This document shows, one piece after another, positions 9,951 through 17,674 of a stretch of DNA of 64,000 bases. How positions within the stretch are numbered: position 1 is the first letter of the stretch; the number at the start of each line of letters is the position of its first letter. The position numbers and the translations under genes were made by a program. This DNA is from Mucilaginibacter boryungensis (GTDB taxonomy: Bacteria; Bacteroidota; Bacteroidia; Sphingobacteriales; Sphingobacteriaceae), in assembly GCF_015221995.1 (NCBI RefSeq), contig NZ_JADFFM010000001.1, positions 2,480,001-2,544,000 of the forward strand, read 5' to 3'. Below the pieces are notes generated by a model. That model worked only from the letters and a program-made list of their open reading frames with translations. It ran no database searches and was not told the origin of the DNA.

Positions 9951-10925
9951 ATGACTGATAAGCAAATCCAGCAATTAGTAGACCGGTATATCCAAGGGCA
10001 GGCAAGTGAAACTGAATCGCGCATGTTAGAGTCCTGGTATGCAAAAGAAGAAAGGCAATCGACCTGGACGATCGATCAGCATACAAAGGAAGATATCATT
10101 AATGCTATTGAGCAAAATATAAAAGCTCGGTCATTTACGCCGGCCAAAAGATCAACTGCCCGTTATTGGTTGGCCGCCGCGGCTTGTTTACTGGTTACCT
10201 TATCGGTATGGGTTCTCGTCGAAAGCCGTTTATCCAGTACGCATTATCCTGTTGAATATACAGTAATTTCTTCGGCTGCCGGTAAAACACTGAACGTTAC
10301 CCTTGATGACGGATCGAGCATTACACTAAATTCGGCAACTGTTATCAAGTATCCGAAAAAGTTTGACAGCCGTGTAAGAAGGGTTATAATTGTGAACGGG
10401 GAAGCTTTTTTTGATGTCAAACACGAGAATGAACGCCCTTTTATCGTCGAATCCGGCGGTATCAATACCCAAGTGCTGGGGACGGCATTTAATATTGCCA
10501 GTTATAAAAATTCAGAGACCATCCGGGTTACGGTGAACCGGGGGAAGGTAAGTGTGACACGGGATGCTAAAGACAGAAATGCCAGCCGGAACAACCAGGT
10601 TATCTTGCTACCCGATGATCAAGTCATCATTAACCGATCTGGCGGCGATATGGTCAAACATAAAGTAGTAGCAAAAGACATTTCTGGCTGGACCGCTGGC
10701 CGAATAATGTTTGCAGGCGAGTCGATGGCAGATGTAGCTTCCATCCTGGATAGCCGCTTTAAAACACATATTTCTTTCAGCGAGGATACTATTAAAAGGA
10801 CTCACGTATCGGGTGGATTCGAAGCATCAGATAGTATTGATGACATCCTGTTTGCCTTAGGTAAGGCCAATCATTTTGTTTATACCAAGAAAGGACAACA
10901 GATCCTTATCCATTTTGATAAATAG
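9951..10925 (+). CDS. FecR-family anti-sigma factor with C-terminal DUF4974
   Basis: The 324-residue protein has a cytoplasmic anti-sigma part (about 1-62), a single membrane segment (about 66-86, YWLAAAACLLVTLSVWVLV), a periplasmic FecR domain (about 100-225, with LDDGSSITLNSATVIKYP) and a DUF4974 domain (about 255-324) that resembles the STN fold. It should hold the upstream sigma factor until the SusC-like transporter signals through its STN domain. Length and order are standard. Confidence 0.92.
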   Translation: MTDKQIQQLVDRYIQGQASETESRMLESWYAKEERQSTWTIDQHTKEDIINAIEQNIKARSFTPAKRSTARYWLAAAACLLVTLSVWVLVESRLSSTHYPVEYTVISSAAGKTLNVTLDDGSSITLNSATVIKYPKKFDSRVRRVIIVNGEAFFDVKHENERPFIVESGGINTQVLGTAFNIASYKNSETIRVTVNRGKVSVTRDAKDRNASRNNQVILLPDDQVIINRSGGDMVKHKVVAKDISGWTAGRIMFAGESMADVASILDSRFKTHISFSEDTIKRTHVSGGFEASDSIDDILFALGKANHFVYTKKGQQILIHFDK

Positions 10926-10967
10926 ATCATCAGTTAAAAACAATTCTTTTTAATCGAAATCCGTTTA

Positions 10968-11546
10968 ATGATCAAAAGCCTGCTTAATAGCATACAAAAT
11001 CTGATAACGCTAAGCCCGGAAGAGATTGGTGTAGTAACCGCTTTATTTAAAGAAAAGTCATATAAAAAAGGAGACTTTTTTTTAGAAGAGGGCCGGATTT
11101 GCAAATATGCTGGTTTTGTAGCAAAAGGCTTATTCCGCTACTATACCAACCACGACGGCGAGGAGAAGACCTATGCTTTTTCCCAGGAAAATGATTTTGT
11201 ATGTAATTATGAAAGTTTTCTTTCGCAAAAGCCATCGTCCAAAATAATACAGGCTTTAGAGGACTGCGATGTTCTGATCATCTCCTATGCAGACCTGCAA
11301 ACATTTTATACCAATATCCGTGAAGGAGAACGTTTTGGCAGGATGGTAATTGAGGCCGTTTTCTTACAGCTACTGAAGGATATAAATTCCTTTTATACCG
11401 AAACACCTGAACTTCGTTATGACAGATTCCTAAAAAATCACGCTGATCTGCAGCAAAGAATCTCGCAGTACCATATCGCTTCATTCGTTGGTGTTAAACC
11501 GCAATCCCTCAGCCGCATCCGAAAAAGATTTTTTATAAAGCCATAG
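10968..11546 (+). CDS. Crp/Fnr-family transcription regulator (cyclic-nucleotide-binding fold)
   Basis: The 192-residue protein has an N-terminal beta-roll (about residues 25-115) and ends with a short DNA-binding helix-turn-helix (YHIASFVGVKPQSLSRIRKR). This layout, with an abbreviated winged helix, is usual for Bacteroidota Crp-like regulators that sit next to small oxidoreductase or membrane genes. It lacks the full arginine-containing phosphate-binding cassette of true CRP, so the ligand is uncertain. The next gene (DUF4267 membrane protein) starts about 70 bases downstream and is the probable target. A distant paralogue of similar size lies at 17056-17628 on the other strand. Confidence 0.85.
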   Translation: MIKSLLNSIQNLITLSPEEIGVVTALFKEKSYKKGDFFLEEGRICKYAGFVAKGLFRYYTNHDGEEKTYAFSQENDFVCNYESFLSQKPSSKIIQALEDCDVLIISYADLQTFYTNIREGERFGRMVIEAVFLQLLKDINSFYTETPELRYDRFLKNHADLQQRISQYHIASFVGVKPQSLSRIRKRFFIKP

Positions 11547-11617
11547 TTTGTTAACCCAAGTGCATGAATGCCCGCAGTTGCCACGGTAATTTTGTTTCAA
11601 CATTAAAACAAAAAATC

Positions 11618-12010
11618 ATGACAACAAAAATTTCTTACGCAGTAGCATTTTTATTAGGCCTGGGATTGATTTTCCTGGGCGCCCGTTTCTTTTTTAATCC
11701 TGAAGCAGCAACCGCGGCCTTCGGTATACATTTAAATTCAAACGGCGATTATTCTTTCCATTATACTAAAGGCATCAGGGATATTTTCTCCGGCATCCTC
11801 CTGTGCACTTTCGTTATAATGAATCAAAGGAAGGCCGTGGGTGTTACTTTATTAGCGGGGGCACTAATCCCGATTGTTGATATGCTTATCGTACTGAGCA
11901 AAAGCTACACCGGAGTTGCCCAGGCCCTATCGCATATGATTGCAATCTTCTTATGTTCCGTATTCGGCATCATTTTGCTGGCCACCAAACCTAAAAACGC
12001 AGCGCAGTGA
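11618..12010 (+). CDS. DUF4267-like small membrane protein
   Basis: The product is 130 residues from the ATG at 11618, preferred over an upstream in-frame ATG because it begins directly with the first membrane helix (MTTKISYAVAFLLGLGLIFLG). Four hydrophobic segments are visible. The pattern GARFFFNPEAA ... FHYTKGIRDIFSGIL is the DUF4267 signature. Function is unknown in the family. Its stop overlaps the GTG start of the following cupin gene, which suggests a coupled pair, and a Crp-like regulator precedes it. Confidence 0.75.
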   Translation: MTTKISYAVAFLLGLGLIFLGARFFFNPEAATAAFGIHLNSNGDYSFHYTKGIRDIFSGILLCTFVIMNQRKAVGVTLLAGALIPIVDMLIVLSKSYTGVAQALSHMIAIFLCSVFGIILLATKPKNAAQ

Positions 12011-12519
12011 AAAAACAAGGATATATTAAGCTGATCAGTTCAGCCGGCAACAATAAATTCAGTAACATAGAGCTGAATATTCTACCAGGCGAAAAAACGC
12101 CCTGGCATTACCATAATTTGTTTTCGGAAACATTTGAGGTGCTGAAAGGCACACTGAAAGTGGGAAAAGGTAAAGACATTCGTCATTTAATTGAAGGAGA
12201 CATCGTAACTATAGAACCTAACGAAAAACATTTTTATCACAATATTTCCAGTGATGAGTGTATCATAAAGGTCAACCTTGATCCTGGCAATAAAAACTTT
12301 GAAAACGCGCTTTTCATTTTAAAAGGACTTGCTAAAGACGGCTTGGCAAGCGCGGCCGGAACGCCACGTAAATTTACAGACCTGACCCTTTTTGTTTACT
12401 TAAGCAACTCACGAATGATCGGATCGCAAAAAATAGCCGAGCCTGTATTCAATTTTTTCGCAAAAATGGCGATTAGAAAGGGGTATTTAAATAAGTTGAT
12501 AAAAAAGTACTGTGAATAA
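12007..12519 (+). CDS. Cupin-domain protein
   Basis: This 170-residue protein has a GTG start that overlaps the preceding stop. The cupin fold occupies about residues 15-105: motif 1 is PWHYHNLFSETFEVLKG and motif 2 is EPNEKHFYHNIS, giving metal-ligand histidines at HYH, Glu in SETFE and a further His. The C-terminal part (about 110-170) is helical and ends in a basic tail. Cupins of this kind are small metal enzymes or sensors; no substrate can be read. It is probably translated together with the DUF4267 gene. Confidence 0.78.
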   Translation: MKKQGYIKLISSAGNNKFSNIELNILPGEKTPWHYHNLFSETFEVLKGTLKVGKGKDIRHLIEGDIVTIEPNEKHFYHNISSDECIIKVNLDPGNKNFENALFILKGLAKDGLASAAGTPRKFTDLTLFVYLSNSRMIGSQKIAEPVFNFFAKMAIRKGYLNKLIKKYCE

Positions 12520-12621
12520 ATACCATGAAACAATCAGCATGTGGTTGTTCTTAATTTAAGGCGATCATTTTCAGTTTTTAGCAGCGAAAGGTTCTCAAAT
12601 ATTCATTTAAATACAATCAAA

Positions 12622-13122
12622 ATGACGAATTCAAAACAAATGCCAATAATAGTAGATCCCCAGGGCGGAGAAATATTAGCGGTAGTAGGTGGTAACTATC
12701 ACATACTTGTTTCAGGTAAGCAAACCAACGGCGCCTTTGCTACCATAGAAATGCTGGTGCCGCCTCAAAACGGCCCGGGCCCTCATTCTCATGCAAATTA
12801 TTACGAGACTTTTTATATCGTCGACGGCGAGGTGGAAGTGCATTCCGAAGCCGGTTCCTACATTGCCAAAAAAGGCGCCTTCGTAGTCATACCCAAAGGC
12901 GGCGTGGTCCACTATTTTAAAAATGTCAGTAATAAAATGGCTCAATTGCTTTGTACGGTGGTTCCCGCAGGTCTGGAAGTATTTTTTGAAGAAATAGGCG
13001 AGCCAGTAGCAGCCGGTGAATTTCTTCCACCTCCTCCGATGAATCCTGAAACAATTGAAAAATTACGGGCGATTGCGCAAAAACACGGCCAGGAAGTATA
13101 TCCTCCTAATTTCCTGAATTAA
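12622..13122 (+). CDS. Cupin-domain protein (quercetinase/pirin-like small cupin)
   Basis: The product is 166 residues from the ATG at 12622; 27 codons upstream are open but read as spacer. Motif 1 (GPHSHANYYETFYIVDGEVEV) and motif 2 (KGGVVHYFKNVSN) carry the usual His, His, Glu, His metal ligands. The C-terminal segment is proline-rich (LPPPPMNPE) and ends in a short helix. It is a second cupin in tandem with the previous gene but not closely similar to it. Role unknown; probably an oxygenase-like or detoxification enzyme. Confidence 0.8.
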   Translation: MTNSKQMPIIVDPQGGEILAVVGGNYHILVSGKQTNGAFATIEMLVPPQNGPGPHSHANYYETFYIVDGEVEVHSEAGSYIAKKGAFVVIPKGGVVHYFKNVSNKMAQLLCTVVPAGLEVFFEEIGEPVAAGEFLPPPPMNPETIEKLRAIAQKHGQEVYPPNFLN

Positions 13123-13270
13123 CCCTGACCCGATGTGCCGGAAGAACGAAATGGCCTCCCCGTTCATTGCCCTGACTATTTCGGTTAGGCTTGGTATATG
13201 ATGCTGCTCCAGTCAGATCTTTGTCAGTTTTGAGATTATAGGGTGGCAACTATTGTCCCGATTATAACTT

Positions 13271-13310
13271 GTAATTAAATTCGTAATTAGTTACGCAATT
13301 GCAATTAGTT
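13271..13310. promoter_or_regulatory. Candidate MarR-type operator in front of the MarR-GNAT gene
   Basis: GTAATTA occurs at 13271 and 13283 and GCAATTA at 13301, around a GCAATTGC palindrome. The last copy touches the start codon at 13311. AT-rich repeats over a start site fit autoregulation by the encoded MarR-like domain. No binding data; inference from position and symmetry. Confidence 0.4.
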
Positions 13311-14255
13311 ATGAATTTTTATAATAACGTTGGTAAAATGGGGCTCGGAAGCAGATTAAGGAGATTGGGCGAACTGCTATCCGAGCAGGCATCACTGGTG
13401 TATGGACTCTATGATGTAGCTCTCCAACCTAAATGGTTCCCTGTATTTTACGCCCTCTCTGGCGGAGAGGAAAAATCTATTACCCAAATTGCAGAGGAGA
13501 TCGGTCACTCGCACCCTTCAGTCAGTACAATTGTTAAGGAGATGCTGAAGAACAACGTGGTAACTGAAAGTTCCAATAAAGGTGACGGACGAAAAAACTA
13601 CGTAAAACTAAGTGATAAAGGACGTTCTATCAATGAACGCATACAGCCGCAGTACCAGGATGTAAATGCAGCTATTGAACGCGCAATGGCCGAGACCCAG
13701 TACAACATTTGGAAAGCTGTTGAAGAGTGGGAATTTCTGTTGAACCAGCAAAGTTTGTTTAAACGGGTGGAATCCGAAAAGAAGCGTCGAGAGAGTAAAG
13801 ATGTGCAAATTGTCCCTTATGCTGACGAATATCAGGCTGTTTTTAAAAAGCTGAACGAGGAATGGATCACCACCTATTTCACAATGGAGGAAACTGACTA
13901 TAAATCGCTTGATCATCCCCGGGAATATATACTGGACAGGGGCGGACATATCTTTATTGCGCTTTATAAAGGCCAGGCCGTAGGCACCTGTGCACTAATA
14001 AAGATGCAAGACAGCACATTTGAACTCGCCAAAATGGCCGTGTCAGTCGCCGCTAAAGGCAAAGGCATTGGCTGGCTTCTGGGTAATGCCGCTATTCAGA
14101 AAGCTAAAGAGCTTGGTGCCACGAAACTTTATTTAGAGAGTAATACGATATTAAAGCCCGCCATAGCCCTTTATCACAAGCTGGGTTTTAAAAAAATAAT
14201 AGGAGTACCTTCACCCTATGATCGCTGTAACATCCAGATGGAATTAACACTTTAA
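13311..14255 (+). CDS. MarR-type winged helix fused to GNAT acetyltransferase
   Basis: The product is 314 residues from the ATG at 13311 (a TTG four codons earlier is less likely). Residues about 15-140 are a MarR-type DNA-binding domain (ITQIAEEIGHSHPSVSTIVKEML, wing GDGRKNYVKLSDKG). Residues about 165-314 are a GNAT domain with the acetyl-CoA loop AAKGKGIGWLLGNAAIQKA and the closing YHKLGFKK. Such fusions are a known family in Bacteroidota and actinobacteria; the acetylated partner is unknown. The DUF2000 gene begins three bases after the stop, so the two are co-transcribed. Repeats at the start suggest self-control. Confidence 0.9.
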   Translation: MNFYNNVGKMGLGSRLRRLGELLSEQASLVYGLYDVALQPKWFPVFYALSGGEEKSITQIAEEIGHSHPSVSTIVKEMLKNNVVTESSNKGDGRKNYVKLSDKGRSINERIQPQYQDVNAAIERAMAETQYNIWKAVEEWEFLLNQQSLFKRVESEKKRRESKDVQIVPYADEYQAVFKKLNEEWITTYFTMEETDYKSLDHPREYILDRGGHIFIALYKGQAVGTCALIKMQDSTFELAKMAVSVAAKGKGIGWLLGNAAIQKAKELGATKLYLESNTILKPAIALYHKLGFKKIIGVPSPYDRCNIQMELTL

Positions 14256-14258
14256 AAA

Positions 14259-14669
14259 ATGTATCCCAATAAGATAATAATCATTTTACGCGACGATTTA
14301 AAAACCTGGCAAAAACTAAATGTAACAAGTTTCCTGGCCGGAGCCATAGCTATTAAATTTACGGAGCTGCATGGCAATAATTTAGTAACAGCCTCAGGCA
14401 ATAGTTATTTGCCCTTTATCAAACAGCCGATATTGGTTTATAAAGCGAATAATTCCGATCAGATGAGTCGGGTTTTTAACCGGGCGAAAGAGCGTGATCT
14501 GCATATCGGTATTTATTCATCCACTTTGTTTGCCACTATGACTGAGACGGACAACCTTAAAGCAATAGCAAGCCGTACTGATGAGGATCAAGACCTCGTC
14601 GGCCTCGTAATTTATGGCGACAGTAAAAAAGCTGATAAAGCCATAGACGGATTGAAATTTCACGATTAA
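14259..14669 (+). CDS. DUF2000-family protein
   Basis: This 136-residue protein has the DUF2000 pattern: an opening IIIILRDDLKTWQKLNV, a central FTELHGNN, and RAKERDLHIGIYSSTLF. The family has a peptidyl-tRNA-hydrolase-II-like fold but no established reaction. It starts three bases after the MarR-GNAT gene and probably acts with it or is controlled by it. Confidence 0.8.
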   Translation: MYPNKIIIILRDDLKTWQKLNVTSFLAGAIAIKFTELHGNNLVTASGNSYLPFIKQPILVYKANNSDQMSRVFNRAKERDLHIGIYSSTLFATMTETDNLKAIASRTDEDQDLVGLVIYGDSKKADKAIDGLKFHD

Positions 14670-14763
14670 GACCTGAATTCGAGCTTGCTTTACTTTAACG
14701 TATGGTTTGGATATGGAAATATCGGCATACCTGGCTATCCAACGCCATCACATCCTCCGTTAG

Positions 14764-15144
14764 ATGAAACGCTCGCCTATCGTGGCGATGATCAACGATA
14801 TCGATGAGCAGGAATTGAAATATCCAATCTTTTACAGTTGCGACTGGGATTCCGATGATTTGAAAATTTACCAGCGCATCAAGTTAAAATTACGTGAACG
14901 CGGGTCTGATATTCGATTGCTTCCTTCTCCGCATCTATATCTACCTATCGATTCTTTTGAACATAAAAGTCGCTGGGACTACCAGAAAGAATTTTCTGGA
15001 TTAAAAACAGAGGATTACTCCAATGAAGAGCGCTTTCTAATTCAACAACTGATTAATAATGATCAGTGGATTGAAGAGGAATCAAATATTTTAAAGGACT
15101 TGTATTCTTATAACATGGTATTGATCACAGAAAATAAAAGGTAA
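14764..15144 (+). CDS. Hypothetical protein, 126 residues
   Basis: I do not recognise this protein. It is acidic and soluble, without a signal or membrane segment, with a helical middle (YQRIKLKLRERG) and an acidic C-terminal half. It follows DUF2000 by 94 bases on the same strand and is followed by a good terminator at 15375. Codon use looks like that of its neighbours, so it is probably real. Confidence 0.55.
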   Translation: MKRSPIVAMINDIDEQELKYPIFYSCDWDSDDLKIYQRIKLKLRERGSDIRLLPSPHLYLPIDSFEHKSRWDYQKEFSGLKTEDYSNEERFLIQQLINNDQWIEEESNILKDLYSYNMVLITENKR

Positions 15145-15374
15145 CAACCGCCTGCTCCATATAGCAGTTTTTACAATAGTGTTTTACCAACTAAAAACTC
15201 TACCAAGTAATCCTATTTACAGCTTGTTGAATTGAGATAATAATTGGTGCGTTTAAATATACTTACAAAAGTTACTTTAAAATATTGTTAATGATTTTCG
15301 CCATTTTTCATGATTTCATCAACTATTTTAAGAATATCCTCCATTTCTTCTAACAGCATCTCACCCGCGCACTT

Positions 15375-15405
15375 AAGCGGGTAACCAAAGTTACCCGCTT
15401 TTTTT
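15375..15405 (+). terminator. Rho-independent terminator
   Basis: A ten-base-pair stem AAGCGGGTAA / TTACCCGCTT with loop CCAAAG is followed by a T-run to 15405. It probably ends transcription from the MarR-GNAT side. A competing stem (ACCCGC at 15363 with GCGGGT at 15377) overlaps it. The rest of 15145-15433 is AT-rich with no convincing gene. Confidence 0.75.
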
Positions 15406-15433
15406 ATGGCTGTTAGTATTGTAACTTATATAG

Positions 15434-15775
15434 TTAACTTGCCTTTCCTACTGGTACTACCGTAGCGTTGACCAGATGTTCTTTGGCCAGCAGTTCCAGT
15501 TCTCTGTCCACGCATTCCCATGCTGCCTGTAAGCCATCGGTTAAGCCTGCCTTACGAAAGATAAAATACACTGTCTCGCCTTCTGTAAAAACATGGCGAA
15601 AACTAAAATTGCCTTTTTGATAACCTGCTGACATAACCAACAGCTCAGCCGGTATTTCTTTCGGTAAAGGCAAAGCTGCATATACCTGCAGGAAACTGGC
15701 CACCCTCTCGCCCATTAATTGACTATAATTTATCACTTTTAAATTGGTTATTCTTATCAGTCTAACCATAATCAT
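15434..15775 (-). CDS. Hypothetical protein, 113 residues
   Basis: I do not recognise this protein. It has no signal peptide and alternates short strands and helices (ELLVMSAGYQKGNFSFRHVF, VYFIFRKAG). The start could be the first ATG or the Met two codons later. It is the last gene of a minus-strand run with a methyltransferase 55 bases upstream, then AhpD-like, Crp-like and kinase genes. Confidence 0.55.
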   Translation of the reverse strand: MIMVRLIRITNLKVINYSQLMGERVASFLQVYAALPLPKEIPAELLVMSAGYQKGNFSFRHVFTEGETVYFIFRKAGLTDGLQAAWECVDRELELLAKEHLVNATVVPVGKAS

Positions 15776-15830
15776 TAATCCGCAAGAAATGTTTGCCCTA
15801 GCATATAAAAAACCAATTATTTTAAATTTG

Positions 15831-16445
15831 TTATCTGCTCTTAATTACACACCAAGTAGTCATACAACGCAGGTTCTGCACATTGGTGGTTTTAATCGGT
15901 TCAAATAATTCACCACCCAATTCGGTAGTATATTTAAGCAGGGCTTCTTCGTTAACCAGGTACCGGATACTGCCATCAGGCAAATAATACCTGCTGTTAC
16001 CTAAAGGTTTAATTAATGTTTCTATGCCAATGCTTGAAGCCAGCCGGGCAAAAAAGAAACCACCAGGTTTTAACACACGCCACATAGATCGCAGCATGGT
16101 ATCAAAATGATCATCATCAGTTGCAAAGTGCAGCACCCCGCTGCAAATCACCAGAGCAAAGGAATTATCGGTATAAGGCAAGTCCTCCAAACCTGAAACA
16201 ACAAAGTTGTTTACCGGGTTACCAGGCGCTAATCGTGCCGACAATTGCTGTACTGCCGCTATTGCGTTTGCATCCGCATCTATGCCGTAAACGTTAAAGC
16301 CGTTACTCATGAAATAATGCAGGTTTCGCCCGCCGCCGCAACCGGCATCCAGTATAGTTTGGCAATTGTCAAACCGGCCTTTTAGTAACTGATCGAAAAG
16401 GTAGATATCGATATTGCCATGAAGGTCTTTCAGGTTATTGGTCAT
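15831..16445 (-). CDS. Class I SAM-dependent methyltransferase
   Basis: This 204-residue protein has a Methyltransf_11-type Rossmann fold: motif I ILDAGCGGGRNL (about residues 32-43), an acidic residue ending strand 2 (GIDADANAI), the strand-4 region FALVICSGVLHF and WRVLKPGGFFF. The acceptor substrate is not evident. It lies in a minus-strand run behind an AhpD-like gene, with a perfect 14-base-pair inverted repeat in between. Confidence 0.88.
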   Translation of the reverse strand: MTNNLKDLHGNIDIYLFDQLLKGRFDNCQTILDAGCGGGRNLHYFMSNGFNVYGIDADANAIAAVQQLSARLAPGNPVNNFVVSGLEDLPYTDNSFALVICSGVLHFATDDDHFDTMLRSMWRVLKPGGFFFARLASSIGIETLIKPLGNSRYYLPDGSIRYLVNEEALLKYTTELGGELFEPIKTTNVQNLRCMTTWCVIKSR

Positions 16446-16457
16446 TAAACAAGTTTA

Positions 16458-16501
16458 GTAAAAGATTTGCGAAGTTATTAGAACTTCGCAAATCTGCTTA
16501 C
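16458..16501. repeat. Perfect inverted repeat between AhpD-like and methyltransferase genes
   Basis: The arms AGATTTGCGAAGTT (16463-16476) and AACTTCGCAAATCT (16482-16495) pair perfectly around a five-base loop, and outer GTAA/TTAC extend the symmetry. No T-run follows. It may terminate weakly, stabilise the upstream message, or be a copy of a dispersed palindromic element. Confidence 0.65.
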
Positions 16502-16509
16502 CGCAATTA

Positions 16510-16947
16510 TTATGGTAGTAACAATTGCAATGTTACCCCTATCCTGTTCCAGGCATTAATGGTAGTTATCGCGATAATAATGTAGGCCAGGTATTGTTCG
16601 GTAAAAAGTTTCGCAGCAGCATTATAGGTTTCATCGGAAACACCGTGAGTACCTAAATGGGTCATTTCTTCGGCTAAAGCCAATATAGCCCTTTCCTCCT
16701 CATCAAAAAACGGTGTCTCGCGCCAGGCGCTTAAAGCATAAATGCGTTGCTCGGTCTCGCCGGCTTTACGGGCATCAATAGTGTGCATGTTAATGCAATA
16801 GGCACAACCATTTATTTGCGATACACGGATCTTGATCAGGTCTTTGTGTTTAGTAGTTAATGTGGTGGAGTTTACATAGTTTTCAAGGGCCATCATGGCT
16901 TTATAAGCTGCTGGGTCAACCTTGTCCATTTTTAATCTGTTGTTCAT
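16510..16947 (-). CDS. Carboxymuconolactone decarboxylase (AhpD-like) family protein
   Basis: This 145-residue protein is all-helical, with the AhpD active-site pair in CAYCINMHT (about residues 51-59) and the supporting His of the CxxCxxxH pattern. Family members are peroxidase-type thiol enzymes that use the two cysteines to reduce hydroperoxides. A Crp-like regulator gene lies 108 bases upstream on the same strand, an arrangement often seen where the regulator controls the AhpD-like gene. Confidence 0.9.
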   Translation of the reverse strand: MNNRLKMDKVDPAAYKAMMALENYVNSTTLTTKHKDLIKIRVSQINGCAYCINMHTIDARKAGETEQRIYALSAWRETPFFDEEERAILALAEEMTHLGTHGVSDETYNAAAKLFTEQYLAYIIIAITTINAWNRIGVTLQLLLP

Positions 16948-17055
16948 GATATTTTAATTTTTGATACACCAAAATTGCACATCAAAGCATCTTAAAAAAA
17001 TGAACTGAGTTTAAGAAAATCGGGCCTTGCCAAAGCAGGAGTGAATATTAAATCG

Positions 17056-17628
17056 TCAAACCCTCTTCGCCCTTAGCCTGCTTAAAAATTGCGGGGTAAA
17101 GCCCAGGTACGATGCCAGCATATACTGCGGTACGCGCTGTACAAAGCCGGGGAACAGGCTTATAAAGTTACGATAACGTTCTTCATCGCTTTGGTTAAAT
17201 ATAAACCCAATGCGGCGTTGTGCGGCCACAAAGGCTTTTTGCATCATCAGCAAAAAATAGCTTTCCAGTTGCGGTATCTGTTGAAACAGCTCAGCCTGGT
17301 TTTTTTCAGACAACAGCAGTAACTCGCAGGGTTCTATAGCCTGGATATAGGTAGTTGAAGGCTTGCTGTTTAGTAAACTATCGTGGTCGGCTATCCACCA
17401 GTTTTCCAGGCCAAACTGGATGATCTGTTCGTTTAATTTACTATTCATAAAATACTGGCGCAGCAGCCCTTTTACCACAAAATAATTACCGGGGCATACT
17501 TTACCAGCTTGTAACAGGTATTCTTTCTTTTTTAGTTTTTTAACCTCGAATTTACTGCACAGTAATTCCTCATCCTGTTGGTTTAACGAAACGTATTTTT
17601 TAATATGGGTTAATAATTCGGGGTACAT
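17056..17628 (-). CDS. Crp/Fnr-family transcription regulator
   Basis: The product is 190 residues from the Met at 17628; another Met seven codons upstream is possible. It has a beta-roll sensor (about 20-110) and a short C-terminal helix-turn-helix (PQYMLASYLGFTPQFLSRLRAK). Like its relative at 10968-11546 it has a truncated wing, the usual Bacteroidota form. Its likely targets are the AhpD-like gene downstream and itself. The signal sensed is unknown. Confidence 0.85.
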   Translation of the reverse strand: MYPELLTHIKKYVSLNQQDEELLCSKFEVKKLKKKEYLLQAGKVCPGNYFVVKGLLRQYFMNSKLNEQIIQFGLENWWIADHDSLLNSKPSTTYIQAIEPCELLLLSEKNQAELFQQIPQLESYFLLMMQKAFVAAQRRIGFIFNQSDEERYRNFISLFPGFVQRVPQYMLASYLGFTPQFLSRLRAKRV

Positions 17629-17674
17629 TATGGTTTGGGTAAGGATCACGTTATTCCCGGTTTGTCGTGTTGTA

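Noticed and set aside
15288..15359. Minus-strand micro-ORF of 23 codons (MLLEEMEDILKIVDEIMKNG...)
   Set aside because: Acidic helix-like and near a GGGTGAG, but too short and without context or homology to support.
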